Origin: Eriocheir sinensis
Lineage: Eukaryota; Arthropoda; Malacostraca; Decapoda; Varunidae
Assembly (NCBI RefSeq): GCF_024679095.1
Contig: NC_066512.1
Span: 13,919,536 to 13,983,535, forward strand
Direction of reading: 5' to 3'
Length of the DNA: 64,000 nucleotides
The notes under the pieces were generated by a model. The model searched no databases. It saw only the letters and a list, made by a program, of their open reading frames with translations, and had not been told where the DNA came from. Positions 13,827-29,455 of this stretch are shown piece by piece; position 1 is the stretch's first letter; every line of letters starts with the position of its first letter. The position numbers and the translations under genes were made by a program.

Positions 13827-13885
<59 letters not shown>
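13827..13885. repeat. (CT)n microsatellite
   Basis: About 29 CT units. Nothing recognisable adjoins it, and 13,890-14,260 holds no gene that I see. Confidence 0.95.
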
Positions 13886-13887
<2 letters not shown>

Positions 13888-14264
13888 GCAATTAAGGCAT
13901 GAATGATGTGGTAGTGGGACTACTTTTTATTATAGTGGCACATACCTGAATATATTGACATGTGATAGTAGAATTGGAGTAAAGGTTAACCACCATAATT
14001 GATGGTATAACGATTGTTCGGTTGTATTCGTTTTTTTTTCCTATATTTCTTCGTCACATGACTTGGACTCACGGCATTAGTCGTGTACTTCAATCAAGAA
14101 ACTGAACAAAGTATGGTCTCCAAGGTTCAGCATTGTCGGGATGGCTGTAAGAATGCGTTTGTCAGGCGACTTTTCAACTTTTTTTTAACAAGGAGAAAGC
14201 CACCAATTGCATGAAGATTGCTTTGAATAGGTAAGTGGTTATGCTTATTTGATGTGTAGCCTAT

Positions 14265-14520
14265 AATAAATAAAACTTTGTGCCGCGGGAGGCGGTGAGG
14301 CATGCAGTTAGCAAGTTCAGAAGAGCAGTCAGCTTAAAAATATCGATAGAAGATAGAGAGGCAACATGACGGCGGAATTTAAGAGGTAGAAGACTATCAT
14401 TAAGAGGAGGAGAGCTGATGAGACGAAGAGCCTTAGACTCCACTCTGTCCATACGAGGGCGGACAAGGCCCCTGTATATGGTTAGCAACTGTGCGGGGGA
14501 GAAGTGTAATGCCCCGACGA
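14265..14520 (-). pseudogene. Group-A LINE RT C-terminal fragment
   Basis: The minus strand encodes TIYRGLVRPRMDRVESKALR, a deleted version of the RPRMEYxSxVWGGSTHTxxLDRVESKALRL block, then LKFRRHVASLSS and LTALLNLLTACL. It is the same family as 6,336-6,930 and 22,024-22,660, with a small internal deletion. Confidence 0.75.
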
Positions 14521-14569
14521 GCTTCTTTTTCTTTCATCCTTCCTATTTCTCAACACGGCCTCTGCGTGT

Positions 14570-14700
14570 ATCGAAATAACACGAGAAATTAATCAAGACA
14601 AAGTGAGGGTATTCCCCGGCTGCCTGGGATTGAACCCGCGACCAGCGTGACGGGAGAGCCACTCCTTACCGAGTCGGCCAAAGAGGTACCCCACTGGCTA
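14570..14700 (-). mobile_element. tRNA-like SINE head
   Basis: On the minus strand, GGCCGACTCGGTAAGGAGTGG (A-box-like) is followed by a B box, CGGGTTCAATCCC. The acceptor arm does not close as a tRNA gene should. It lies between two group-A LINE pieces and is probably a tRNA-derived insertion. Confidence 0.45.
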
Positions 14701-16550
14701 AGTGGGTTAAGGGAGGCTCGTTCATCAGGCCGTCGCCGCACTACAGAAGAACTGGCGGAGATGATACAGAACGCCCAACATCGAAGAAGCTAATTTAGTG
14801 AAAGAGGAGATGTGAAGTTTCCAGTTAAGATTTTGAGTTAAGAATAGACCGAGGATGTTTAGTGTTGAAGAAAGTGACAGTTGAGAGTTGTTGAAGAATA
14901 GGGGATAGGTGTTTGGATGATTGTGTCGAGTTGATAGGTGGAGAAATTGGGTTTTTGAGGCATTGAAGGACACAAGGTTCCTTTTACCCCAATCAGAAAT
15001 GATACCAAGGTCTGAGGTTAAGCGTTCTGCAGCTTCCAGTCTGGAGTCTTGTAATTCCTGTTGAGAGGTTATTCTGTTGAAAGAAGTTTAATAATGCAGA
15101 GTGGAGTCGTCAGCGTATGAGTGGATAGGACAATTTGTTATGAAGAGAAGATCATTGATGAATAACAGGAAGAAAGTGGGTGATAGGACAGAGCCCTGTG
15201 GAACACCACTGTGATAGGTTTAGGGGAAGAACAGTGACCGTCTACCACAGCAGAGATAGAGCGGCCGGAAAGGAAACTGGAGATAAAGGAACAGAGAGAA
15301 GGATAGAATCCGAAAGAGGGCAGTTTAGAAAGCAAAGAGTTGTGCCAGACCCTATCTAAAGCTTTCGATATTTCTAGCGCAACTGGGTAAGTTTCACCGA
15401 AACGGCTAAGAGAGGATGACCAAGAATCAGTTAAGAGAGTAAGAAGATCGCCAGTAGAACGCCCAATGCGGAACCCATACTGACGATCAGATAGAAGATC
15501 AAAAGTGGAAAGGTGCTTTTGAATCTTACGGTTAAGGATTGATTCAAAAGCTTTAGATAGACAGGAAAGTAAAGTTATAGGGCGGTAGTTTGAGGGATTG
15601 GAACAGTCACCCTTCTTAGGGACAGGCAGTATGAAGGCATACTTCCAGCAGGAAGGAAAGGTAGATGTTGACAGGCAGAGGGGAAAGAGTTTGACCAGGC
15701 AGGGTGTCAGCACGGAGGTACAGTTTTTAAGGACAATAGGAGGCACTCCATCAGGTCCATAGGCCTTTTGAGAGTTGAGGTCAGAGAGGGCATAGAAAAC
15801 ATCATTCTTAAGAATCTTAATAACAGGCATAAAGGAGTCAGAGGAGGGATGAGTAGGAGGAATATGCCCAGAATCGTTCAGAGTGGAGTTGTTACAGAAA
15901 GTTTGAGCGAAGAGTTCAGCCTTAGAGATAGATGAGGGAGTTAAGGAGAGGAGGGAAAGAAGAAGTAGTGAAGTTGGAGAAGATATTCTTGGCTGGGTGC
16001 CAGAAGTCTCTGGAAGAATTAGATAAAGCAAGGTTTTTACATTTACTACAGATGAAAGAGCTTTTGGTAAATAGAAGAATAGATTTGGCACGAGTCCGGG
16101 CGGAAATATAAAGATCATGGTTAGCGGGAGTTAGAAGGCTCTGCGACGGGAATGGCAGGATAAAGAAGAAGGGAGACAGAGGATGGGAGATAATAAAGAG
16201 GAGTTGGACAACCTGAGGAGAAAAGAAGAAAAAAAAGAAGAGGCGAGGGGGGGAAGAGGAAAGACGGCAGCTTGGGATGGGTAAGTCAGTGAAAAGAGTT
16301 AAAATGCCGGAAGATAAGAAATAAGAGTAAAGAATGATCAGGAGTAAGAGAACATGATGGGTCAGGAAGAGAGAAAAGAAGAGACAAATGGAGAAAACAA
16401 AAGAAGATGAATATGAGATTCAAAGCATGAAATGAGAAAGTTTGGAAAGAGGAGGGAGAGGGAGAGGACAAGGGATAGGGAGTTGGAGAAAAAATAAGCA
16501 AACAAGTAAAATCAGAGGACACATGCATAAGTAAAGACAAAAACGTCAAG
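14701..16550 (-). pseudogene. Group-A (Jockey-like) LINE reverse transcriptase
   Basis: The longest open part (15,138-16,118) contains YGPDGVPPIVLKNC, YAFILPVPKKGDCSNPSNYR, LLSCLSKAFESILN, DRQYGFRIGRST and the degraded palm strand VALEISKALDRVWH (in place of ..D.SKAFDRVWH). The YADD block lies off-frame near 15,107, and the thumb (SFNASKTQFLHLS, LGLFLTQNLNWKLHI) at 14,725-14,973. Several frameshifts separate these, so it is inactive. 16,120-16,550 is a degraded upstream linker with S/L/F-rich frames; no endonuclease motif is legible there. Confidence 0.88.
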
Positions 16551-16652
16551 AGATAAAAAAAACGGAAAAAAACACATGCACTAAGAAAATACGGTCATGT
16601 TTACAAATCTTACGAGCAAAAGATAATCTGGTAGAGCAAATGTGCCCGAAAG

Positions 16653-20170
<3,518 letters not shown>

Positions 20171-21200
20171 TATATAGACATAGATTTACATAGAAAATCA
20201 GACCACTCAGACCCCATGGTCCAGACTAGGTGGTCTGTCCTTAAACCTAAGTGAATCTACATTGATCAGATGGCTCCAAAACGTTACATTTCTACTCTAG
20301 TTAATATGAAGTTCAAGGAAGTGACGGTCGAGCTTGTTTTTAAAGCAGTCAATCGTGTTACACTGGACCACTGAAGGTGGGAGCTTATTCCGTTCTCGCA
20401 CTACAACGTTGGTGAAGAAAAACTTGGTGCAGTCTGAATTTACTTGTTTACATTTGAGTTTTATTCCATTGTTCCTCGTTCGCAAAGTGTCATCGATCAT
20501 AAACAATTTTGATCTGTGTACATTTGTGAAACCATTAAATATTTTAAAACATTCGATCAGTTTTCCTCGGAGGCGACGTTTCTCAAGAGAGAACATGTTA
20601 AGGGTGGAAAGCCTTTCTTCGTAGGATTTGTTGCGCAAGGAAGGGATCATTTTTGTTGCCCGACGCTGAACACCTTCTAATTTAGCAATGTCCTTTGCAT
20701 GGTGGGGAGACCAAAACTGTACCGCATATTCCAAGTGGGGTCTGACTAAACTATTGTAGAGCGGAAGTATTACATCTTTATTCTTGAATAAAAAGTTTCT
20801 TTTAATGAAGCCCAACATTCTGTTCACTTTATTTGATGCATCGATGCATTTGCTGTGAGAATTTGAGGTTTGACGCGATTTTGACCCCCAGGTCCTTAAC
20901 GCATTGAACGCTTGTGAGTTTAACGGCGCGGATTTCGTAATCTAACTTCTTATTCCTTGTTCCAACTTGAAGGAGCTGGCACTTGTCTACGTTAAAGGGC
21001 ATCTCCCATCTATCCGACCAAGCTGAAATTTTGTGCAAATCCTCTTGGAGGCTTTGCCTGTCTTTGTCAGTGAGAACCGAGTCACCAATCTTTGTGTCGT
21101 CTGCAAATTTACTAATGCGATTATTAATTCCAACATCCCTATCGTTGATGTAAATAATGAAGAGCACTGGGCCAAGAACCGAGCCCTGAGGGACGCCACT

Positions 21201-21202
<2 letters not shown>
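20171..21202 (-). pseudogene. Group-B LINE, second copy head-to-tail
   Basis: Its 3' end (20,171) is fused to the 5' end of the preceding copy with no spacer. The minus strand encodes [80 protein letters not shown] and SLVRPHLEYAVQFWSPHHAK, with one frame change near 20,828. The 5' end stops within the GVPQG motif region and passes directly into (CT)n. Confidence 0.9.

Positions 21203-21280
<78 letters not shown>
21203..21280. repeat. (GA)n microsatellite at a LINE 5' truncation
   Basis: About 39 GA units joined to the codons just before SGVPQGS of the minus-strand LINE; on the LINE strand it is (CT)n. Confidence 0.97.
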
Positions 21281-21284
<4 letters not shown>

Positions 21285-21518
21285 CAGGCACACAGCCAAA
21301 AACTTGAACATGAAGGATGGTGGGAAAAAATAAGTAAAATAATGACGGCTTAATTAAACTCCCATCACAGACCTATTTTTTATCCCATTCTCTCCCCTCT
21401 TGTTGTCCCTCCACCCCTCGCAGCCTGCCCTTCGCAACAACACCCAGTCAGCACTCCCATGTACCCGCAGACCCAGGCACGGGAGAAACAAACACGGACG
21501 AAAGGAAGAGCAAGTCAG

Positions 21519-21549
<31 letters not shown>

Positions 21550-22020
21550 TAAACAAAACCAGCCAACCAACAAAACAGACACAGACAGAAAAACAGACAG
21601 AGACACACACTGGTAAACAGTCAAACGAACTGACAGACAGAGACAACCAACAGACCATACATACATACACACATATACAGACACAGACAGACAGACACAA
21701 CCGACCAACCAGACATACATAAATAGACAGACATACAGCCAGCCAGCCAGGCAGTCGTAAAGAGACAGGACGACAGACACATATATAGTCTGAGTAACGA
21801 GACCAGTGTGGCAAAATGGATATAAGAAAATAGAGCAGCGGCAGCAGCAGCACCACAACACTAACATCTGGCAATGATGATAACTTGCTTCAGCACTATC
21901 ACACACCACCACCACCACCTAGTCAGTCTCAACCAGTCAGTCAGCCAGTTAACAACCCAATCAGTCAATCAGTCAGTCACCTACCCACACCCCGATGAAG
22001 GAGGTAACATGGGATGAGAT
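21281..22020. repeat. (CA)n and degenerate ACAGACAG-type repeats
   Basis: A short (CA)n tract (21,521-21,547) is followed by about 200 bp of degenerate CAGACA/ACACACA units, then CAGTCAGT-type units up to about 21,985. The open frames here (VCVSVC types) are repeat artefacts. Confidence 0.8.
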
Positions 22021-22023
22021 GTA

Positions 22024-22660
22024 ATGAGAAGGGCGCATCGAAACGCATCACTCCGTACCTCTACACATCACCTTTCATCACCTCACCACAAAAATCAGTT
22101 CTCCCCCACACAGATGCTGTCCATATATAGGGGCCTTGTCCGTAGTCGTATGGAGCATGCATCTTATGTGTGGGGAGGCTCCACACATACAGCCTTCCTA
22201 GACAGAATGGAGTCAAAGGCTCTTCGTCTCCTTAACTCTCCTCCTCTTACTAGCAGTTTTCTACCTCTTAAATTCCGCCACAGTGTTGCTTCTCTTTCTA
22301 TCTTCTATCGATATTTTCATGCTGACTGTTCTGAACTTGCCAACTGCGTGCTTCAACCCCTCCCGCGGTTCCGCTGCACCCGACGTTCTACTCTAGCTCA
22401 TCCATATACTGTTCAAACCCCTTATGCAAGAGTTAACCAGCATCTTCATTCTTTCATCTCCTTCACTGGTAAACTGTAGAACAGACTTCCTTCATCTGTA
22501 TTTCCTCATGCCTGTGATCTGACCTTTTTTCAAGAAGAGAGTACCAAGACACCTCTCCACCCGAAATTGACCTCTCTTTACTTTCTCTTTTTTAGGAGCA
22601 GCGTTTAGCGGGCTTTTTTTTACACTTTTTTATGCCCTTGAGCTGCTTCCTTTCCTGTAA
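22024..22660 (+). pseudogene. Group-A LINE RT C-terminus and 3' UTR, plus strand
   Basis: The plus strand encodes MLSIYRGLVRSRMEHASYVW, GGSTHTAFLDRMESKALRLL, FRHSVASLSIFYRYFHADCS and ELANCVLQPLPRFRCTRRST as one 151-residue frame, then VFPHACDLTFF in another frame. The 3' UTR has AGGAGCAGCG, AGCGGGCTTTTTTTT and GCCCTTGAGCTGC, mirrored at 6,340 and 35,890 in reverse. It is the best preserved C-terminus of this family in the window. Confidence 0.85.
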
Positions 22661-22754
22661 AAAAAACACAGACAGACAGACAGACAGACACAGACACACA
22701 CAGCTTTATCTTTTAACATAACCATTGTAAGCCAGTTGATCCCTCCACTGTCTT

Positions 22755-23086
22755 TTTTTTTTTCGTGTACGCCTATAGCGCCGGTAGGCTCTCTTGAGGG
22801 GCCTGGATGGTAGTCGGCCCCAGCCCGTCATGGCGCAGGCAAGTGTTTATAGTGGCGCCATCTTCTCTTGGCTCATGCTGCCCCCCGGAACTCCTTCTTG
22901 ATTCAATTGGACGGTTTCCTCTAGAGTCCGGGTTGATGAGTGGTCTTCAGGACAGTATGTGGGTAGTTTTAAGCCACTCGGCGGTGACTGAAGAATCCGA
23001 GGTGGCAGCGTGGGGATTCGAACCCGCGTCGTCCATCACGCGGTGAATGTGGGCCCAGCACGCTACCACTCAGCCACCGCCTACCC
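22755..23086 (-). mobile_element. tRNA-derived SINE
   Basis: On the minus strand the head has GTGGCTGAGTGGTAGCGTG (A box) and GGGTTCGAATCCCC (B box). The body contains GCCGAGTGGCTTAAAACTA, GGGGGGCAGCATGAGCCAAG, CTTGCCTGCGCCATGACGGG and CCTACCGGCGCTATAGGC, ending in an A-rich tail at the low-coordinate side. It is the fullest copy of the family and defines its length at about 330 bp. Confidence 0.88.
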
Positions 23087-23089
23087 CAA

Positions 23090-23800
23090 AGGTCTGCTTC
23101 CCATACCAGGAACCAAAACAGGAAACAACAAAATAACTAACAAAAATAAGCTAAAACCAATTACATACAAGCAATTTTTACACAGCAATAAGTTAACCCA
23201 CCTCTAATCTTATTCAATCCGAATAAACCCTACTCAACCAACCTGGCCTGACTCAACCAACCTACCCTTTCTCACAACACCTAACCCTTCTCAACTCATC
23301 TAACCCTACTCAATACAACTTCAAGCTTTAAACCTAAAAGTATGCCATCAGCCGAACCTTACTTAGCCTACCTTGTTTTATTTAACCAAGGTAACCTCAC
23401 TCAACCAACTTATGCTTATGCAATCAATCTATCCCTGCTCTACTCCAAGTTACTCAGTGCATCTTAGCCACATCTTACCCTGGGAGTAATCAACCAACCT
23501 CAACTTACTAAACCAACATAACCAAACTAAACTCGATACACTAAACCAACGCAACCTTTAACGATCAAAACCCTACTGCAAACATTGGGACCCCTTGAAA
23601 CTCACCTCACGTCACACTCCATGCTAAACCATAAATAAATTCAACCCAACAAGTCAGCCCATCGTTAACCTAATTCATTTTTTCCTAACAGTAACCGAAC
23701 CCAACCCAACCCAACAAAGCACTAAATCGCCCAACATTAACAAAATAGAACCTTATCCTAACTCAGCCAAACGCCGTCATGAATACCGTCTTAATAAGGG
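23090..23800. repeat. G-poor AACC/CTCAACC-rich tract
   Basis: About 700 bp with almost no G on the plus strand and irregular returns of CTCAACC, CTAACCC and AACCCAACCC. There is no strict period. It may be a decayed simple repeat. No gene is seen. Confidence 0.5.
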
Positions 23801-23821
23801 TACGGGTTGTTTGAAAGTGTC

Positions 23822-23945
23822 GGGGGTCGCGGTGGTCCAGTGGATTAGATCGTCAAGCCATGGAAGGAAAGAGCCAGGGCGAGGCGGTTCGATCCCCAGT
23901 GCCGCCGCCTGACGTACTCATATGAAGGGCATCCGGTCTTAAAAC
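23822..23945 (+). mobile_element. tRNA-like SINE head, second type
   Basis: GCGGTGGTCCAGTGGATTAG (A box) and GCGGTTCGATCCCCAGTGCC (B box) are followed by GCATCCGGTCTTAAAACTCC. The body does not match the main SINE family. 23,946-25,020 holds only pyrimidine-rich or unassigned sequence. Confidence 0.55.
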
Positions 23946-25016
23946 TCCTTAGCCCCAACCCCAAAACAGTGACGCCATATAAACATACATGAAAGGATAT
24001 CAAGACAAGTAGTAGGAGTGGCGAGGACTGGCAAGGACTGAATGACCCGAAGCGAGGTCAGGAAAGAAAAAAAGGTGTTGCAGCTTGTGGGATTCATGGG
24101 ATGAGTGACCCAAGCCTTTAGCAATACAGGGTTAGGATGATCTCTGTTCGGGACTGTTCCGCGCCATTCAATCACAATCGTCTCGTAACTTCACATTGCC
24201 TTCCTTTCCTCCCAGTATCCATCCAATCGGAGCCATACCCACTCTCATTTTCTTTGTTTCATTCTATTTCTAAATTCATCTCCATTTACTAACCCTTCTC
24301 TTGTACTCTGTTCTTCATTTTCCCAAAAAATCGTTATCCTTTTATCACTGTCCGTTTTACATCCAAATCATCGTTCTTTTTGCCTTTCTTATTGCCCGTT
24401 CTCTCCCATCGTCCTCCTCAACCAGTTTCCTACTTGTTCTTTTTTATATTTCTTTTGTGTCATTTATTTCCTTTATTTGACTTTTCCTGTCCTTCCTTTT
24501 CCACAGTTGTCCACTTATACCCTCTCCACTTAACATATATTTCGTTTTCCGATCTCATTCGATAATGTTAATTTCTTACCCTTCTCTAGATTCACTTTCG
24601 AAATCACAAACGCTCTGTCCTGCTTTTCTCTGCACATCCTCCCTCTTCACTTCTGTTACTCCCAGTTTCTTCCTTCCCCTTTTTCTCCTCCTTCTTTTGG
24701 TCAACAAATTTAAGAGTCACTAATCGCAGCCCGGCCATGGGGAACGCAATTATGGGAACAAACACGAAAAAAGGGAAGAGACCATTTACCTAACTTTGGT
24801 AATTGTGGAGGGAGAGACAGAGAAAGCAAAAAGAGCAAAAAAGTTCAGGATCACACTGTTAGCGACGAACATTGAACCGTAATACATTAATTGAAGGACC
24901 ATTATCATAAAACAATGAGAGAAAGAAGAGGAAGAACACGTAGAAGAGAGACAAACCTGCAGACAGAGGACGAATGGCATTAAATTTGGGATATTAAAAA
25001 CCTTTATCTCGTATGT

Positions 25017-25531
<515 letters not shown>

Positions 25532-25539
25532 AAAAAAAA

Positions 25540-26827
25540 AGGGGAAGTGAGAACGAAGGGGAAAAAAACCCGAGAGGCTTGAGGACAAGGAGTAACGGAA
25601 AAATGAAGTCGAAGGAGAAGAAAAAGATGGGGCGATAGAGAGAGAAAGGAGAATGGGGATAATTAATTAGTTGGCAAACAGAGAACAGGAGAAGATGATC
25701 CAAAAGAAGATGGACGAGGATGAATAGAAAAGAAAAAGAGGAGAGGGGAAAGAGGAGAGATAAGCTAGCAGCGGAGCAAGCACACAAGGAGTGATGAAGT
25801 AGTAAGAGGATGAACAACGTCGAGTGGAAAAGGAAGGTGGACCAAAGGTAAGAGGGATATAAAAAGGAAGATGAGGAGCAAGAGAGCAAGGATGGATGAG
25901 ATAGAAAAGTGGAACGATAATATGACATTGAGTTAAAAAGACATTACTGTGAGAGGTAAGAAAGTAAGAACATTTGGGAGACTGCGAAACAAACAAACAA
26001 AACAAAAAAAAATCAGGAAAGGCAAAGAGATGAGGAATGCTAGAACCTGGAATTCAAAAATACGTGAAGGAAATACGAGGAGAAATCAGGGAGAGGAGAG
26101 CATGGAGTAGGAAAATAATATAAGGAAGCAAGGATGAAAAACAGCTGAGTAGGGGTGGTAAGAATATTTTAACTGGGAGAAGAGAAGAAGAGGAAAAGAA
26201 AGAGAAGTAATATAAGACCGAGGATGAGGACGAAGAGGGTAACGGAGGAGGAGGAGGAAAAGGGTGAGGCGGAGAATGGGGAGGTGAAGAAAAAGGAGAA
26301 TGGGGAGGAAGGGCGAAAATGAGGTAGAAAAGGAGAAGCATAATAATGGAAGACATCAAAAATAAGAGTTGAGATGGATGAGGTTAGGAAAAGGAGAAGG
26401 AAGAAAAGAGAAGAAAATCGAGAACAGACCTGGAGAGGAGGAAGAGAAGAGGAGGAGGAGGAGGAGGAGGAGGAGGAGGAGGAAGAGAAGGAGAAGCAGC
26501 AAGACCAAACGGAAGAGAATATACAGGAACAAGGAAGAGGAGAAGGAATACCAGGAAGAGGAGGAGGAGCAGCACCAGAGGAGGACGAGGAGAAGGAGGA
26601 GGAAGAGGAGGAGAAGGAGGAAGAGGAGGAGGAGGTGGAGCAGGAGGAGGAGGAGGCAGTACATGTGCATACATTGAGCGAGGGACAGACGGAGGTAGGA
26701 GAGGAAGGGGGTGGGCGGTGAGGCGTCGCGGGCGATGCATGACTCGCCATGAGGTTAGGTTAGTCAAGGCCCCGCGATGCCCGTGATAACGGGAGGGAGG
26801 GAGAGAGGGAAGGAAGGAAATAAAGAA

Positions 26828-26829
<2 letters not shown>
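25540..26829. repeat. Long purine-rich (plus strand) tract
   Basis: About 1.3 kb of mostly G and A, including (GGA)n at 26,450-26,480 and 26,565-26,660. All open frames in it (E/R-rich on plus, S/F/L/P-rich on minus) follow from the base skew. No gene is supported. Confidence 0.85.

Positions 26830-26893
<64 letters not shown>
26830..26893. repeat. (GA)n microsatellite at a LINE 3' end
   Basis: About 32 GA units ending exactly at the TAATTATATAGACATAG 3' terminus of a minus-strand group-B LINE. Confidence 0.97.
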
Positions 26894-26896
<3 letters not shown>

Positions 26897-28133
26897 TTAT
26901 ATAGACATAGAATTACATAGAAAATCAGACCACACAGACCCCATGGTCCAGACTAGGTGGTCTGTCCTTAAACCTAAGTGAATCTACACTAATCAAATGG
27001 CTCCAAAACGTTGCTTTTCTACTCTAGTTAATATTAAGTTCAAGGAAGTGACGGTCGAGCTTGTTTTTAAAGGAGCCAATCGTGTTACACTGGACCACTG
27101 AAGGTGAGAGCTTATTCCATTCTCGCACTACAACGTTGGTGAAGAAAAATTTGGTGCAGTCTGAATTTACTTGTCTACATTTGAGTTTTATGCCATTGTT
27201 CCTCATTCGCAAAGTGTCATCGATCATAAACAATTTTGTTCTGTCTACATTCGTGAAACCATTAAGTATTTTAAAACATTCGATCAGTTTTCCTCGGAGG
27301 CGACGTTTCTCAAGAGAGAACATGTTAAGGGGTTAAAGCCTTTCTTCGTAGGATTTGTTGCGCAAGGAAGGGATCTTTTTTGTTGCCCGACGCTGAAAAC
27401 CTAATTTAGCAATGTCCTTTGCATGGTGGGGTGACCAAAACTGTACCGCATATTCCAAGTGGGGTCTGACTAAACTATTGTAGAGCGGAAGTATTACATC
27501 TTTATTCTTGAATAAAAAGTTTCTTTTAATGAAGCCCAGCATTCTGTTGGCTTTATTTGCTGCATCGATGCATTGATGTGAGAATTTGAGGTTTGACGCG
27601 ATTTTGACCCCCAGGTCCTTAACGCATTGAACGCTTTTGAGTTTAATGCCGCTCATTTCGTAATCGAACTTCTTATTTCTTGTTCCAACTTGAAGGACAT
27701 GGCACTTGTCTACGTTAAAGGGCATCTCCCATCTATCCGACCAAGCTGAAATTTTGTGCAAATCCTCTTGGAGGCTTTGCCTGTCTTCGTCAGTGAGAAC
27801 CAAGTTACCAATCTTTGTGTCGTCTGGAAATTTACTAATGCGATTATTGAGTCCAACATCCACGTCGTTGATGTAAATAATGAAGAGCACTGGGCCAAGA
27901 ACCGAGCCCTGAGGGACGCCACTAGTGACCGGCGCCCACTCTGAGTTAAATCCGTCAATCACCACTCTTTGTTGTCTGTTGCTGAAACAATTCGCGATCC
28001 ATTGGTTTACTTGACCGTCAATACCTATTTGGTTTAATTTCTAAAGTAATTTATGATGTGGGACTTTATCAAACGCTTTCTGGAAATCAAGATAGACTAC
28101 GTCCAATGATTTGGTTACGTCATAAACTGAGAA
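26894..28133 (-). pseudogene. Group-B LINE, 5' truncated copy
   Basis: The minus strand encodes DVTKSLDVVYLDFQKAFDKV (5' limit), [51 protein letters not shown] (FADD changed to FPDD), MLGFIKRNFLFKNKDVILPL and MFSLEKRRLRGKLIECFKIL, with breaks near 28,040 and 27,330. The A to P change in the catalytic block alone suggests inactivity. The 3' end has the shared CAGACCACACAGACCCCATG block. Confidence 0.88.
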
Positions 28134-28371
28134 GAGGCCGGCAGACCGCCGGTCTACCGGCGGCAGACCTGCGGCACATCGACGAGCAAACACTTTCGTT
28201 GCCACACCCAGTTGGAAGGGTATATAAACGCCCATCCAGGTGTTTTGATCATTCGTGAGTTTCACATCGCAGTGGCTTTCCTCAACTCTCGTGAACGCGA
28301 AATTGAAGTCCTGAAGTTATAATTATTATAATTATAATAAACAGCTTCATACCTAAATTCATTTGTGTGCA

Positions 28372-28375
<4 letters not shown>
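28134..28375 (+). promoter_or_regulatory. TATA-bearing segment, possible LTR or promoter
   Basis: A GC-rich, CCGGC-rich start is followed by GGGTATATAAACGCCC near 28,210 and, 120 bases on, AATAAACAGC. TATA plus AATAAA at this spacing fits an LTR fragment or a short promoter-exon unit. It is sandwiched between a truncated LINE and (CT)n, and no gene follows. The assignment is weak. Confidence 0.25.

Positions 28376-28424
<49 letters not shown>
28376..28424. repeat. (CT)n microsatellite at a LINE 5' truncation
   Basis: About 24 CT units passing directly into AGTGGCGTCCCTCAGGG of a plus-strand group-B LINE. Confidence 0.97.
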
Positions 28425-28425
<1 letters not shown>

Positions 28426-28731
28426 GTGGCGTCCCTCAGGGCTCGGTTCTTGGCCCAGTGCTCTTCATTATTTACATCAACGACATGGATGTTGGACTTA
28501 ATAATCGCATTAGTAAATTTGCAGATGACACAAAGATTGGTGACTCGTTCTCACTGACAAAGACAGGCAAAGCCTCCAAGAGGATTTGCACAAAATTTCA
28601 GCTTGGTCGGATAGATGGGAGATGCCCTTTAACGTAGACAAGTGCTAGCTCCTTCAAGTTGGAACAAGGAATAAGAAGTTCGATTACGAAATCCGCGCCG
28701 TTAAACTCACAAGCGTTCAAAGCGTTAAGGT
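28425..28731 (+). pseudogene. Group-B LINE palm fragment, plus strand
   Basis: It encodes [40 protein letters not shown] and then, after a frame change, [16 protein letters not shown] sequence. It begins at nearly the same base as the 20,171-21,202 copy and ends abruptly at 28,731 without the LINE 3' end, so both ends are rearranged. Confidence 0.85.
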
Positions 28732-28839
28732 AAGCCGCCGGTCCGGGGATTATTGCCTATTTTGTCGGCGGTCAGGCCCCGATCGACTTGTCGGGAGTCA
28801 TCGGGGACGGTCGCGACCGGGATCGGGAATGTGTGAGAG

Positions 28840-29409
28840 CCCCTTAAAAGGATGGGGGGGAATGAGAGGTAAAAGGAGAGGAAGATGAAAAGAAAGTTGA
28901 TGGAAGGATGGAGGAAAGGAAATACAGAAGGAAGGAAATGAGGAAGGAGAGAAGAAGACATGGATAATAGGATGGGTAAAGAATGGAAAGATGGAAGGAA
29001 GGAATACAGAAAAGAAAGAATATAGACAAGGAGGAGGAAAAGAGGAAAGGAAGAAAATAGGAAACGAAGAAAAGAAGGGTGGAAGAGAGGAGCAAAAACA
29101 GAATAAAAACATAGATGGGTGATGCCAAGAAGAAAGGAAGGGAAGGAAGTAGAGATGAAAGGATAAGGGTGGCTAGAATAACATGGGGAAGAAAATAAGA
29201 TGCTGGAGAGTGAGGTGGACCAACGATTAAGCTAACCATCACAGCAATGATAAACTCCTCCTCCTCCTCCTTCTCCTTCCCCTCTTCCTCCTCCTAACAA
29301 GGGATTATCACCATTGGAGGGAAATACCTTTGATTTAAGCGTAAGAGAGAGATACTAATAATATTCACCGAGTCTAAATTATTCTGATCATAGAGATAAT
29401 TTGCTAAGC

Positions 29410-29455
<46 letters not shown>

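Noticed and set aside
26369..26721. Glu/Arg-rich proteins from the GGA tract
   Set aside because: They overlap in all phases and derive from (GGA)n repeats. There is no start context and no domain.
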